A stretch of 64,000 nucleotides of DNA from Tunicatimonas sp964551335 (GCA_964551335.1 CAZKCO010000035.1:1-64000); one strand, 5' to 3'. Shown: positions 51,185 through 59,740, counted from the stretch's first letter. The notes: generated by a model not told the origin, from the letters alone. A program made the numbers and translations.

Positions 51185-51221
51185 ATAACCTGTAACTTGC
51201 TGAACTTTTCAAACCTGCAAC
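51185..51221. repeat. Inverted repeat, arm 2, on the trpE side of the four-helix-bundle gene
   Basis: ATAACCTGTAACTTG (51185-51199) and AAACCTGCAAC (51211-51221) are the counterparts of arm 1. The arm lies between the start codon of the bundle gene and the stop codon of trpE. Its minus-strand words TTGAAAAGTT and AAGTTACAGGTT also occur in the gap at 15917-16004. Confidence 0.8.
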
Positions 51222-51222
51222 C

Positions 51223-52659
51223 TTAAACAATATCTTCCGCTAACTCCAAAGCCTTTCTCAAAGCAGCCAGTTTATTATTCACCTCTTGTAATTCTTTCTC
51301 AACTTCCGATTTGGCTACGATTCCTGCACCCGCTTGATAGTACAGCGTGTTATCCTGACTAAGGAAAGAGCGGATCATGATGGCGTGGTTGAAGTCGCCG
51401 TTGAAACCCAGAAAGCCTAGGGCACCGCCGTAATAACCGCGTTGAGTAGCCTCGTAACGATGAATTAGTTGCATCGCCATGTGTTTGGGAGCACCCGAAA
51501 GCGTACCGGCGGGGAAGGTATCGGCTACTACCCGGATAGGCGACGTATTTCTCGAAAGGGTACCGGTTACTTTAGAAACTAAATGGATAACATGGGAGAA
51601 GTACTGAATCTCTTTAAAGGTTTCCACGGTTACATTATCCCCATTACGACTCAGATCATTGCGAGCTAAATCCACTAGCATTACGTGTTCGGAGTTTTCT
51701 TTAGGGTCATCCATTAGTTTGCGGGCTAGCTCGGCATCGGCTTCATCGTTTCCGGTACGCCGGAAGGTACCGGCAATAGGGTAAATACTGGCCGTATTTC
51801 CTTTAATTACTATTTGGGCTTCGGGTGAAGAGCCGAATAATTTGTAGTTGCCGTAGTCGAAGTAAAATAGGTAAGGGGAGGGGTTGATTGAACGCAGCGT
51901 ACGGTACACATTGAACTCATCACCCTTGAAAGAAGTCTGAAAGCGGCGCGACAGCACAATCTGAAAAACATCGCCCCGGAAGCAGTGCTCCCGTCCCTTA
52001 CTGATGATATCCAGAAATTCCTCGTCGGTATAGTTACTGCTTTCGGCTTCGCTGCGCTTAAAGTGGTAGCTGGGAATATTTTTGTTATTGATCAGCGAAA
52101 GTAAATTAGCCAATCCATTTTCTTCATTACCTGACTCACCATACTGATGTTCAAAGGCGTACAGTTCGTTGCGGAAATGGTCTACTACAATCACGTAACG
52201 GTATACCGCATAGTGAATCTCGGGAATGTTATAGTGGCTTTTTTCGTCCGACGACAGATCAATATCTTCAAAGTACTGCACCGCATCGTAGGCCATGTAA
52301 CCAAACAACCCATTGGTGGTAAAACGATAACCATTCTCTTCGCTATGAAATCTCCCAGCGAATTGAGTCAATAGTTTTACGGCATCCTGAGGATTTTCCA
52401 AGGATTGATTTTCTTTCGTACCGTCCGGCAACACCTGGGTAACAGTTTCCTGATGCACGGAAAAGGAAGCAATTGGCTGGCAACAGATAAACGAAAAGCT
52501 GTTGTCACTGCTGTGATAGTCCGAGCTTTCCAGCAAAATGGGGTTTTCGTAGCGATCTCTGATTTTCAGGTAAATGCTAACCGGAGTAACCGTATCGGCC
52601 AGCAGTCGCTCCGAGTGGGTAGTTAGCGGAAAATCATCCGGGGTAAGTTCGGTATTCAT
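51223..52659 (-). CDS. trpE: Anthranilate synthase component I
   Basis: This 478-residue enzyme makes anthranilate from chorismate using ammonia from TrpG. The N-terminal PILLESSD segment is the tryptophan feedback-binding motif, so allosteric inhibition is expected. The chorismate-binding domain shows FQIVLSRRF, PSPYLFYFDYGNYKLFGSSPE, the segment IYPIAGTFRRTG, then EHVMLVDLARNDL and FPAGTLSGAPKHMAM near the end with the Mg2+ and chorismate sites. It is the first structural gene behind an attenuator. It is followed by the four-helix-bundle gene. Confidence 0.96.
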   Translation of the reverse strand: MNTELTPDDFPLTTHSERLLADTVTPVSIYLKIRDRYENPILLESSDYHSSDNSFSFICCQPIASFSVHQETVTQVLPDGTKENQSLENPQDAVKLLTQFAGRFHSEENGYRFTTNGLFGYMAYDAVQYFEDIDLSSDEKSHYNIPEIHYAVYRYVIVVDHFRNELYAFEHQYGESGNEENGLANLLSLINNKNIPSYHFKRSEAESSNYTDEEFLDIISKGREHCFRGDVFQIVLSRRFQTSFKGDEFNVYRTLRSINPSPYLFYFDYGNYKLFGSSPEAQIVIKGNTASIYPIAGTFRRTGNDEADAELARKLMDDPKENSEHVMLVDLARNDLSRNGDNVTVETFKEIQYFSHVIHLVSKVTGTLSRNTSPIRVVADTFPAGTLSGAPKHMAMQLIHRYEATQRGYYGGALGFLGFNGDFNHAIMIRSFLSQDNTLYYQAGAGIVAKSEVEKELQEVNNKLAALRKALELAEDIV

Positions 52660-52682
52660 TGTCTTAATCGGTTAGGTTTATC

Positions 52683-52714
52683 AAAAAAAAAGCCTACTGC
52701 GCAAACAGTAGGCT
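52683..52714 (-). terminator. trp attenuator terminator
   Basis: On the minus strand AGCCTACTG (52714-52706), a 6-nt loop TTTGCG, and CAGTAGGCT (52699-52691) form a perfect 9-bp stem followed by eight T. It lies between the leader peptide stop and trpE, 23 bp before the trpE ATG. The apical TGTTTGCG (52707-52700) is complementary to CGCAAACA in the leader coding region (52774-52767), a possible antiterminator pairing. Confidence 0.92.
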
Positions 52715-52740
52715 GGACTTTATGCATTTTATGCTATACT

Positions 52741-52818
52741 TCAGCTCAGGTTCACGCGATCAAATTTGTTTGCGTGCCACCACCATGCAGTGTATGTATA
52801 GATTTTTTGCGTGCTCAT
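52741..52818 (-). CDS. trpL: trp operon leader peptide with three consecutive Trp codons
   Basis: This is a 25-codon frame with ATG at 52818 and TGA at 52743-52741. Codons 12-14 (52785-52777) are TGG TGG TGG, which is very unlikely by chance. It sits between a consensus promoter and an intrinsic terminator that precedes trpE, the full layout of translation-coupled attenuation. When charged tRNA-Trp is scarce, ribosomes should stall at codons 12-14 and prevent terminator formation. The copies of GCACGCAAA on both sides of the Trp codons (52814-52806 and 52777-52769) may serve as alternative pairing segments. The start codon is only a few bases from the predicted transcript start. Confidence 0.9.
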   Translation of the reverse strand: MSTQKIYTYTAWWWHANKFDRVNLS

Positions 52819-52826
52819 TTCAAGAG

Positions 52827-52857
52827 CAAATATAAAAGCCTGTTCGGATAATACAAA
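52827..52857 (-). promoter_or_regulatory. Consensus Bacteroidota promoter of the trpE block
   Basis: On the minus strand TTTG (52857-52854), a spacer of exactly 19 bp, and TATATTTG (52834-52827) match the -33/-7 consensus perfectly. Transcription should begin near 52820-52824, so the leader peptide AUG at 52818 would have a 5' untranslated region of only about 2-6 nt. Confidence 0.88.
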
Positions 52858-52925
52858 TAGTACCGTAAATTTATCCCAAAGTATGTTTAATAGCCGCTAT
52901 CAATCAGAACAATTATTATTTATAT

Positions 52926-53510
52926 ATGGAAACGCTTGCCGAACAATTTCAGAAGGTCAGTAAACAAAAAAGCCGGGTGCAGCGAGAGAATAAGATGCTT
53001 AAGCAAGGACTTATTTTTAGCGGAGGGCTTATTCTTATCCTGATCGGCTACCTACTATTTATCGAGTACTTTACCCCGCTGTTTGGCCGCTGGCCCCAGG
53101 TGCAAAAGTCTTTACAGCGAGCCGAAATCCAGAACAACTATCTGAAGGAACAAATCGATAGTTTGTACCGGGTAAACGATCTGCTGCTGGAGCTCTCCCC
53201 CTACTATACTGGGGTATTTTATGAAGTGCAGATCGGTGCTTTCGAGAATTTCAATCTGGCTGATTATAAAGATGATTTGGTGAAGATGAATATTGATTAC
53301 AACGGCCCGCTAGATCAGTATACATTAGGCAAGTTCCGGGATTTAGAGAAAGCCCTAGCCTTCCAAAAGGATGTGCGGCAAATGGGTATTCAGGATGCGT
53401 TTGTAGTAGCTAAGGTAGACGGGGAACGGGTTACGGTGAAGGAAGCACAGCGGGAAGCTGAGCGGCTAAGAGAGAGCCGAAAAGAAAGTATAGAAAAAAA
53501 CCCAACTTGA
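52926..53510 (+). CDS. SPOR-domain single-pass membrane protein
   Basis: This 194-residue protein has a short cytoplasmic coiled segment, a membrane helix at residues 28-48 (GLIFSGGLILILIGYLLFIEY), a coiled-coil linker, and a C-terminal SPOR-like domain with YEVQIGAFENFNLADYKDDLV and YTLGKFRDLEKALAFQKDVRQMG. SPOR domains bind denuded septal peptidoglycan, so a cell-division or cell-wall role is likely. The charged tail (REAERLRESRKESIEK) is unusual. It is divergent from the trp operon, with 107 bp between the trpL start and its ATG. Confidence 0.82.
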   Translation: METLAEQFQKVSKQKSRVQRENKMLKQGLIFSGGLILILIGYLLFIEYFTPLFGRWPQVQKSLQRAEIQNNYLKEQIDSLYRVNDLLLELSPYYTGVFYEVQIGAFENFNLADYKDDLVKMNIDYNGPLDQYTLGKFRDLEKALAFQKDVRQMGIQDAFVVAKVDGERVTVKEAQREAERLRESRKESIEKNPT

Positions 53511-53826
53511 GTCTGTCATGGTTTTACTAAATCCCATAATAAACAGGATTTGAGCTGTTACACCATCGCAACCCTCCACTGTTAACAACCCGAATAAACG
53601 AGTTGCCCCAACGAAAATTGGGGTGAGGCCCGGTTTTGAAAGCAAACTTGGCTCGGTAAAGGTCTAAACGTTGGATTTAGAAAACGAAATTAGACCCAAG
53701 TGGGTAATCTTCAATATGGTAAAGAACGAACGCCAACGGTGGCGTCTGCTTATAAGTTTCTGCTACGAATATACTACAAACCTTCCAAAGCCTAAAATGA
53801 TTCCGTTCTCGAACATTAGGTTTTTA
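53511..53826 (+). ncRNA. Candidate structured RNA in a 426-bp gene-free gap
   Basis: The gap after the SPOR gene has no coding frame but many local hairpins: AAATCC/GGATTT (53529-53551), CCCCAA/TTGGGG (53606-53623), GGTCTAA/TTAGACC (53661-53696) and ACGCCA/TGGCGT (53730-53745). It ends in a terminator-like stem with five T at 53791-53825. I see no match to RNase P, tmRNA, SRP RNA or 6S RNA signatures, and no -7 box at its 5' end. It could instead be a structured 3' untranslated region of the SPOR gene. Confidence 0.35.
53791..53825 (+). terminator. Terminator-like hairpin in the gap before the macroglobulin gene
   Basis: CCTAAAATG pairs with CATTAGG (2-nt bulge), extended by TTC/GAA inside, and is followed by TTTTTATT. 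It would end any transcript coming from the SPOR gene or from an RNA in the gap. Confidence 0.6.
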
Positions 53827-53898
53827 TTACACGTGAAATACTATTTCTGAAAGCGAAGCCAAACGGAAAATACCGCTAGGATTTCTTCGTTCTCTGCC

Positions 53899-53906
53899 TA
53901 ATTTTG
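53899..53906 (+). promoter_or_regulatory. Probable -7 box of the macroglobulin gene
   Basis: TAATTTTG fits TAnnTTTG, 30 bp upstream of the ATG and after the terminator-like hairpin. The -33 region is poor. Confidence 0.45.
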
Positions 53907-53936
53907 CGTTATTTACCAAGATAGCTACCAACCTTC

Positions 53937-56900
53937 ATGAACCAGATTCGCGCGTTTCTACGCCAATTTTTTTCAAACCTCGAGCAGCAGTGGTATCAAC
54001 TTACATCTCGGCAGCAAAGATGGGTGCTGGCCGGGGCGTTAGGGGGCATCTTTATCATTGTGGCCTTAATAGCTTTTCTTTCTTCAGAAAGCTTTTCAGA
54101 ACAAGATACGGTAGATCCAGCCTACCAGGCATACATATCTTCCTACAGTGCCGGGGTCCTCTCTACCGAGTCGCCGGTGAGGGTACAGCTAACCTATCCG
54201 GTAGCCGACAGTGCTCAGGTAGGTCAGCTAATCCGTTCCCGCTTGTTTCACTTCAATCCGGATGTAGACGGTCGGGCCTACTGGGTTGACCAAAGTACTG
54301 TTGAGTTTCTGCCGGACGAACCGCTGCTAAACGGCCAAGCCTACCAGGTTAAATTTGATTTAGAAGAATTACTGGATGTGCCCAAAGCATATCAATCTTT
54401 CCAGTTTTCATTTCAAACTATTCAGCAAAATTACTCAGTGGAACTGCTGGGGCTGACCGCCGAGGCAGAAAACGAATTTGTAAGACAGCAGGTAAAAGGC
54501 ACTTTATTAACGGCTGATGCGGCTGAGGCTCCGGCCATTGAGGGAATGTTAGCCGCTACCCAGAATGAGCAAAACCTTCCTATCCGCTGGGAGCACTCAA
54601 CTGACCAGCGCAGTCATACCTTTATTGTTGACGATGTAGTACGCCGTGAGAACGAAGGCGAGGTGGTAATTAAGAGTTCCGGTGAATCCATTGCCGTCAG
54701 CAAATCCCAATCCTTTGAACTAACTGTGCCGCCTTTATCCCGCTTCGAGCTATCGGGTTATCGGGTAGTGGATGCCCCGGAACAATACCTGGAGCTACGC
54801 TTTTCCGATCCACTGCAACCAGAACAGAACTTATCCGGCCTCATCCAATTAAGACGAGAGTCCGAGGGTGAACTACGCTACGTTATTGACAAAAACGTGG
54901 TTAAAATATATCCATCTGAGCGCTTATTCGGGCCCGTCACCGTAGTGGTCAACGAGGGTATTCGCAATGCCCGCAGCGAACCTTTTCCTGTTACCGAAGA
55001 AGTTGAGGTGTTATTTGAGGCGGTGAAACCTGCGGTAAGGGTAGTTCACTCCGGAGTAATCTTACCTACCACCGAAGGAATGGTATTGCCCATAGAGGCG
55101 GTGAACCTGCGGGCGGTAGACGTAACAGTAGTGCGGGTATTTGAAAGAAACGTACTTCAGTTCTTTCAAGTAAATCAGTACGACGGTAAGCAGGAAATAC
55201 GACGGGTAGGCCAGCCGGTGGTGCAGCAGGAAATACCGCTAAATGCCTCGGGAGCCACTGATTTGGGTAAGTGGAACCGCTTCACCCTAGATTTAGGGAA
55301 AATTATTGAAGCCGAACCCGGTGCGCTGTATCAGGTTAACATCGGATTTCGGCAAAAGCACTCACTCTATAGCTGCTCTGGTGAAGTAACTTCATTAGAA
55401 AGTTCAGGAGTAATTGAAGATAACTGGAACAACCCGGATTATATGTATCGGGAGAGTTACGGCGAGTACTACTACGCCAGCAACTACAATTGGGAAGAGC
55501 GCGATAACCCTTGTTCACCATCATACTACGGTGGGCGGCGCAGTGTTCAGAAGAATCTGGTGGTGTCTAATCTGGGGCTGCTGGCTAAAATGGAAGGAGA
55601 TAATCGTTACCGTATTGCGGTTACTGATTTGCAGACTACCGAACCTCAGTCGGGAGTAACCATTGAGCTATACGATCTTCAGCAGCAATTAATAGCGGAA
55701 GGAGCAACCGATGGTGACGGTTGGTGGGAAGTAGCCCCCGAAAAGCGTCCTTTTCTGGCTGTTGCTGAGGAGGATGGTGGTCAGCGGAGCTACTTACGAT
55801 TGGACGACGGGAACGCGCTATCCCTCAGCAATTTTGATGTGGTTGGTCAATCAGTAGAGGCGGGGATAAAAGGGTTCTTATATGGTGACCGGGGGGTATG
55901 GCGTCCGGGCGATTCACTGCACATCAATTTTATTCTGGAGGACGAAACCGGGCGGTTACCCGAACACCACCCGGTCATTTTCGAACTGACCAATTCTCGA
56001 GGCCAGCTAGCGAAACGAATGGTTCGGACCGATGGTGTGGGTGGTATCTATAACTTTAGCACCGCTACGGCGGCCGATGCCCCCACCGGCAATTGGCTGG
56101 CAAAGGTACAAGTGGGAGGAGCTAATTTTACTCAAACTATTCGTATTGAAACTATCAAGCCTAACCGTCTACGGGCTGATCTGGATTTAGGCGCCTCTCA
56201 ACTAACCGCTCGTAATCAGCGAGTTACGGCTGATTTATCGGTGGAGTGGCTCAACGGAGCTACCGCCCGTAATCTTCGGGCACAATATGATCTGCTGCTT
56301 ACTCCTAGTAGCACTACCTTTGCTCGTTTTCCTAACTATATTTTTGACGATCCGGCAGTAGAATTTGACCGGGAACGCCGGGAGGTATTTGATGGCCGAG
56401 TAAACTCCGATGGAGAAGCTTCGTTCCGGGTTGATCTTTCTACCGAAGGTCCGGTGCCCGGTATCCTAAACGCAACGTTTATCGGAAAAATATTTGAAGA
56501 GGGTGGCAACTTTAGCACCGACCAACTAACGCTGCCGTATTATCCTTATTCCTCCTACGTAGGTATCCGCGTACCCGAAGGTGAAGGATGGGGAGGTGCA
56601 CTTGCTTCTAACCAGGCTCATAACATTCAGATGGTAGTAGTTGATGCGGAAGGCGATGCCGTATCTCGGGAGGATCTGGAAGTTGGTCTGTACGAACTGG
56701 ATTGGCGCTGGTGGTGGGATCAATCAGGCCGCTCTCTGGCACAGTACGTAAATGAAACTTACTACCAACCAATTCAGTCAGCTACTGTTGATGCGCCCCA
56801 GGGCCAGGCAAATTGGGAGTTAACCGTAGATGATGCTACCTGGGGACGGTATTTACTGCGGGTGTGCGATCCCGAATCGGGGCACTGTACCGGAAAAGTT

Positions 56901-59582
56901 ATTTATCTGGATTCACCCTACGCTACGGAAGATCGCGACCGTTCGGAAGGAGCTACTATGCTTTCCTTCAATTCCAATAAAGATACCTATCAGGTAGGCG
57001 AGGAGGCCACGTTGTATTTACCCGGTCAAACCGGAAGAGCTTTGGTGAGCTTAGAGAACGGAAGCCAGGTTCTTGAAACCTACTGGGTAACCCTAGACGA
57101 GCAATCGGAGGAAGGAGATGCCGCTACGGAGTTTACTTTTGAAGTTACCGAGGCCATGGTGCCTAACGTGTACGCCCACGTCACCATGCTGCAACCCCAC
57201 GAGCAAACCACCAACGACCTACCCATCCGAATGTATGGTGCCATTAACCTGGAAGTAGAGAATTCAGCCACTCGACTGCAACCAGTCATTGATATTCCTA
57301 GCCAAAAGGCTCCCGAAAGTGAAGTAACCTTGCGAGTATCAGAAGCTAACGAACGGGAGATGGCCTATACCGTAGCAATCGTAGACGAGGGGTTACTCGA
57401 TATTACCAATTTTGCTACTCCCGAACCTCATGAGTACTTTTACGCTCGGGAGGCACTAGGGGTAAAGACCTGGGATTTGTACGACTACGTGATCGGAGCC
57501 TACGGCGGGGAATTAGAACGACTGCTGGCCGTTGGCGGTGATGAAGCTTTATTGGGCGGGGGACAGCAATCTGCCAATCGGTTTAGTCCGGTAGTGAAGT
57601 TTATGGGCCCTTTTTATCTGGATGATGACGAAATAAATGAACATACTTTTACCATGCCCAACTACATAGGTTCAGTTCGGGTAATGGTGGTGGGAGCCTA
57701 CGAAGGGGCCTACGGTAGTGTCGATACTACCGCTACCGTTAGCCAACCGCTCATGGTGTTAGGTACGATGCCTCGGGTATTAGGGCCCGGAGAAGAAATT
57801 CAGTTGCCGGTAAGTGTTTTCGCCATGGATAACTCGGTGAAGGACGTACGGGTTAGCCTCAACACCAACGCCTTGATTATCAACCAGGAAACCCGGAGTC
57901 AGGACTTGTTTTTCCCGGTCACCGGCGACCGGGTGGTTGGCTTTTCGGTCAAATCGGCCAATCAGGTAGGAGTGGGTACGGTACAGATTGAAGCGGCCGC
58001 CGGTCCTAAACGGGCTAGTTACGATATTAGTATCGATGTTCGAAACCCTAATCCCCCAATTACCCAGGCAACCAGTCAGCTAATAAAACCCGGCCAGACC
58101 TGGAATGCCGCTTACGAGGCGGTGGGCATTACCAATACCAATCAGGCAGTGCTGGAAGTTTCCAGTATTCCGCCGCTCAATCTGGGGCAAAGGTTATCCT
58201 ACCTAGTTCAGTACCCGCACGGCTGTATCGAGCAAGCGGTCTCGGCTGCATTTCCTCAACTTTACCTCAGTCAGATTGAAGAACTTGATGAAGCAGAATT
58301 AAACCGGATTGAGAATAACGTTAGAGCGGCTATCTATCGGCTCAATTCATTCGTTACCAACGAAGGAGGCTTCGCGTACTGGCCCGGAAGCCAGGATGCC
58401 GATGAATGGAGCACTAGCTACGCCGGACACTTTCTGCTGGAAGCCCGGCAGCAGGGTTATTCCGTACCCGCAGGATTGCTTAGGTCCTGGGCAAATTATC
58501 AGCAGCGAAGAGCCACCCAGTGGGGAGCCGGTTCCGGTTATGATCGGGAGGAGTTAATACAGTCGTACCGTTTATACTCGCTGGCTTTGGCGGGGGAACC
58601 TGTCCAAGGTGCTATGAACCGGATGCGAGAACGAGGCGAGCTGTCTCTGGTGGCTAAATGGCGTTTAGCAGCAGCCTACGCCCTGACTGAGCAGGAGGAA
58701 GTGGCCAACCAGATGATTCGCGGACTGGAAACTAGTGTACCTGATTATCAGGAGAACTATGGTACCTTCGGATCGGCCCTACGCGATGAAGCCATGATTC
58801 TGGAAACGCTCACGTTACTGAGACAAACCGAATTAGGATTGCGGCTGTACGAACGGATATCAGCCGCGCTAGCGGATGAATCTCGGTGGATGAGTACCCA
58901 AACTACTGGTTTTTGTCTGGTAGCTGCTTCGAAATACGCGAAAAACGTATCTTCCGATCAGGAGATTCGCTTTGTTTATCAGCCCATGGGGCGACCCACT
59001 AGCGAAGTGCGCTCAATGATGACGTTGGTACAACGACCGTTAGACATAGAAACCGGACGACGATACACGACTACAGTAACTAATCAAAGTCAGGGTGACC
59101 TTTACGCTCGAGTTGTATTACGGGGAGTTCCTCCCCTAACCGAAAATGAATCTCAGGAGAATGGACTACGTCTGCAAGTAAACTATAAGGGCACCGATGG
59201 TGAACCAATTGACCCGAACAGTGTGCTACAAGGAACTGACTTTTTGGCAGAAATTACGGTGTATAATCCTGGCACCCAAGGCGATATTCAGCAAATAGCA
59301 CTAACGCACATTATACCCTCGGGCTGGGAAATCATTAATACCCGATTGCAGGGCACTACGCAGTTCTACCAACAGAGCCCTTACGAATATCAGAATATCC
59401 GGGATGATCGGGTGTATACATATTTTGATTTATCAGCGGGGGAAAGAAAAACTTTCACCGTTGTACTGAACGCAGCCTACGCCGGGCGGTTCTATCAACC
59501 GGGAATCTATTGCGAGGCGATGTACGATAACACACTGAATGCCCGGTCGGAAGGAAACTGGGTGGAGGTGCAGCAGCCCTAA
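53937..59582 (+). CDS. Bacterial alpha-2-macroglobulin with thioester motif
   Basis: This 1881-residue protein is a large extracytoplasmic protease inhibitor of the alpha-2-macroglobulin family. A single N-terminal membrane helix at residues 29-49 has no lipobox cysteine, so it is membrane-anchored rather than a lipoprotein as in Escherichia coli. The macroglobulin domains include FLYGDRGVWRPGDSLHINFIL and a bait region in the middle. The thioester motif PHGCIEQ has Cys1430 and Gln1433, placed in the alpha-helical TED domain (LSYLVQYPHGCIEQAVS). Such proteins trap invading proteases by covalent bonding. The usual partner gene for penicillin-binding protein 1C is not next to it. Confidence 0.94.
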   Translation: MNQIRAFLRQFFSNLEQQWYQLTSRQQRWVLAGALGGIFIIVALIAFLSSESFSEQDTVDPAYQAYISSYSAGVLSTESPVRVQLTYPVADSAQVGQLIRSRLFHFNPDVDGRAYWVDQSTVEFLPDEPLLNGQAYQVKFDLEELLDVPKAYQSFQFSFQTIQQNYSVELLGLTAEAENEFVRQQVKGTLLTADAAEAPAIEGMLAATQNEQNLPIRWEHSTDQRSHTFIVDDVVRRENEGEVVIKSSGESIAVSKSQSFELTVPPLSRFELSGYRVVDAPEQYLELRFSDPLQPEQNLSGLIQLRRESEGELRYVIDKNVVKIYPSERLFGPVTVVVNEGIRNARSEPFPVTEEVEVLFEAVKPAVRVVHSGVILPTTEGMVLPIEAVNLRAVDVTVVRVFERNVLQFFQVNQYDGKQEIRRVGQPVVQQEIPLNASGATDLGKWNRFTLDLGKIIEAEPGALYQVNIGFRQKHSLYSCSGEVTSLESSGVIEDNWNNPDYMYRESYGEYYYASNYNWEERDNPCSPSYYGGRRSVQKNLVVSNLGLLAKMEGDNRYRIAVTDLQTTEPQSGVTIELYDLQQQLIAEGATDGDGWWEVAPEKRPFLAVAEEDGGQRSYLRLDDGNALSLSNFDVVGQSVEAGIKGFLYGDRGVWRPGDSLHINFILEDETGRLPEHHPVIFELTNSRGQLAKRMVRTDGVGGIYNFSTATAADAPTGNWLAKVQVGGANFTQTIRIETIKPNRLRADLDLGASQLTARNQRVTADLSVEWLNGATARNLRAQYDLLLTPSSTTFARFPNYIFDDPAVEFDRERREVFDGRVNSDGEASFRVDLSTEGPVPGILNATFIGKIFEEGGNFSTDQLTLPYYPYSSYVGIRVPEGEGWGGALASNQAHNIQMVVVDAEGDAVSREDLEVGLYELDWRWWWDQSGRSLAQYVNETYYQPIQSATVDAPQGQANWELTVDDATWGRYLLRVCDPESGHCTGKVIYLDSPYATEDRDRSEGATMLSFNSNKDTYQVGEEATLYLPGQTGRALVSLENGSQVLETYWVTLDEQSEEGDAATEFTFEVTEAMVPNVYAHVTMLQPHEQTTNDLPIRMYGAINLEVENSATRLQPVIDIPSQKAPESEVTLRVSEANEREMAYTVAIVDEGLLDITNFATPEPHEYFYAREALGVKTWDLYDYVIGAYGGELERLLAVGGDEALLGGGQQSANRFSPVVKFMGPFYLDDDEINEHTFTMPNYIGSVRVMVVGAYEGAYGSVDTTATVSQPLMVLGTMPRVLGPGEEIQLPVSVFAMDNSVKDVRVSLNTNALIINQETRSQDLFFPVTGDRVVGFSVKSANQVGVGTVQIEAAAGPKRASYDISIDVRNPNPPITQATSQLIKPGQTWNAAYEAVGITNTNQAVLEVSSIPPLNLGQRLSYLVQYPHGCIEQAVSAAFPQLYLSQIEELDEAELNRIENNVRAAIYRLNSFVTNEGGFAYWPGSQDADEWSTSYAGHFLLEARQQGYSVPAGLLRSWANYQQRRATQWGAGSGYDREELIQSYRLYSLALAGEPVQGAMNRMRERGELSLVAKWRLAAAYALTEQEEVANQMIRGLETSVPDYQENYGTFGSALRDEAMILETLTLLRQTELGLRLYERISAALADESRWMSTQTTGFCLVAASKYAKNVSSDQEIRFVYQPMGRPTSEVRSMMTLVQRPLDIETGRRYTTTVTNQSQGDLYARVVLRGVPPLTENESQENGLRLQVNYKGTDGEPIDPNSVLQGTDFLAEITVYNPGTQGDIQQIALTHIIPSGWEIINTRLQGTTQFYQQSPYEYQNIRDDRVYTYFDLSAGERKTFTVVLNAAYAGRFYQPGIYCEAMYDNTLNARSEGNWVEVQQP

Positions 59583-59586
59583 AAAC

Positions 59587-59615
59587 AAAAAAACCTACTT
59601 CGCAGGGCGAGCAGG
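59587..59615 (-). terminator. Terminator-like hairpin on the minus strand without a gene
   Basis: On the minus strand CCTGCTCG (59615-59608) pairs with CGAAGTAGG (59602-59594) with one bulge and one wobble, then seven T. On the plus strand it is preceded by A and lacks a T-run. No minus-strand gene lies upstream of it in the 226-bp gap (59583-59808), so it may end a short antisense RNA, or a long read-through from the right. Confidence 0.5.
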
Positions 59616-59732
59616 CTTTCCTAAAACTACCTAAACTATGAGAAACAAAATTTTTTTGGGTCGTGTAGATTACTTCATTACTGAAAACATAACAAAGGTG
59701 CAGTTATTTGGCTTAATTGAATAATCATTTAT

Positions 59733-59740
59733 TAGCTTTG
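59733..59740 (+). promoter_or_regulatory. Probable -7 box of the endonuclease V gene
   Basis: TAGCTTTG fits TAnnTTTG. TTTG at 59707-59710 is 22 bp upstream, longer than the usual 19. The ATG is 69 bp downstream. Confidence 0.45.

Noticed and set aside
53511..53826. Structured gap as RNase P RNA, tmRNA, SRP RNA or an integron attC site
   Set aside because: None of the conserved core segments of these RNAs is present. Short GTTRRRY-like pieces are too weak for attC, and no integrase is nearby.
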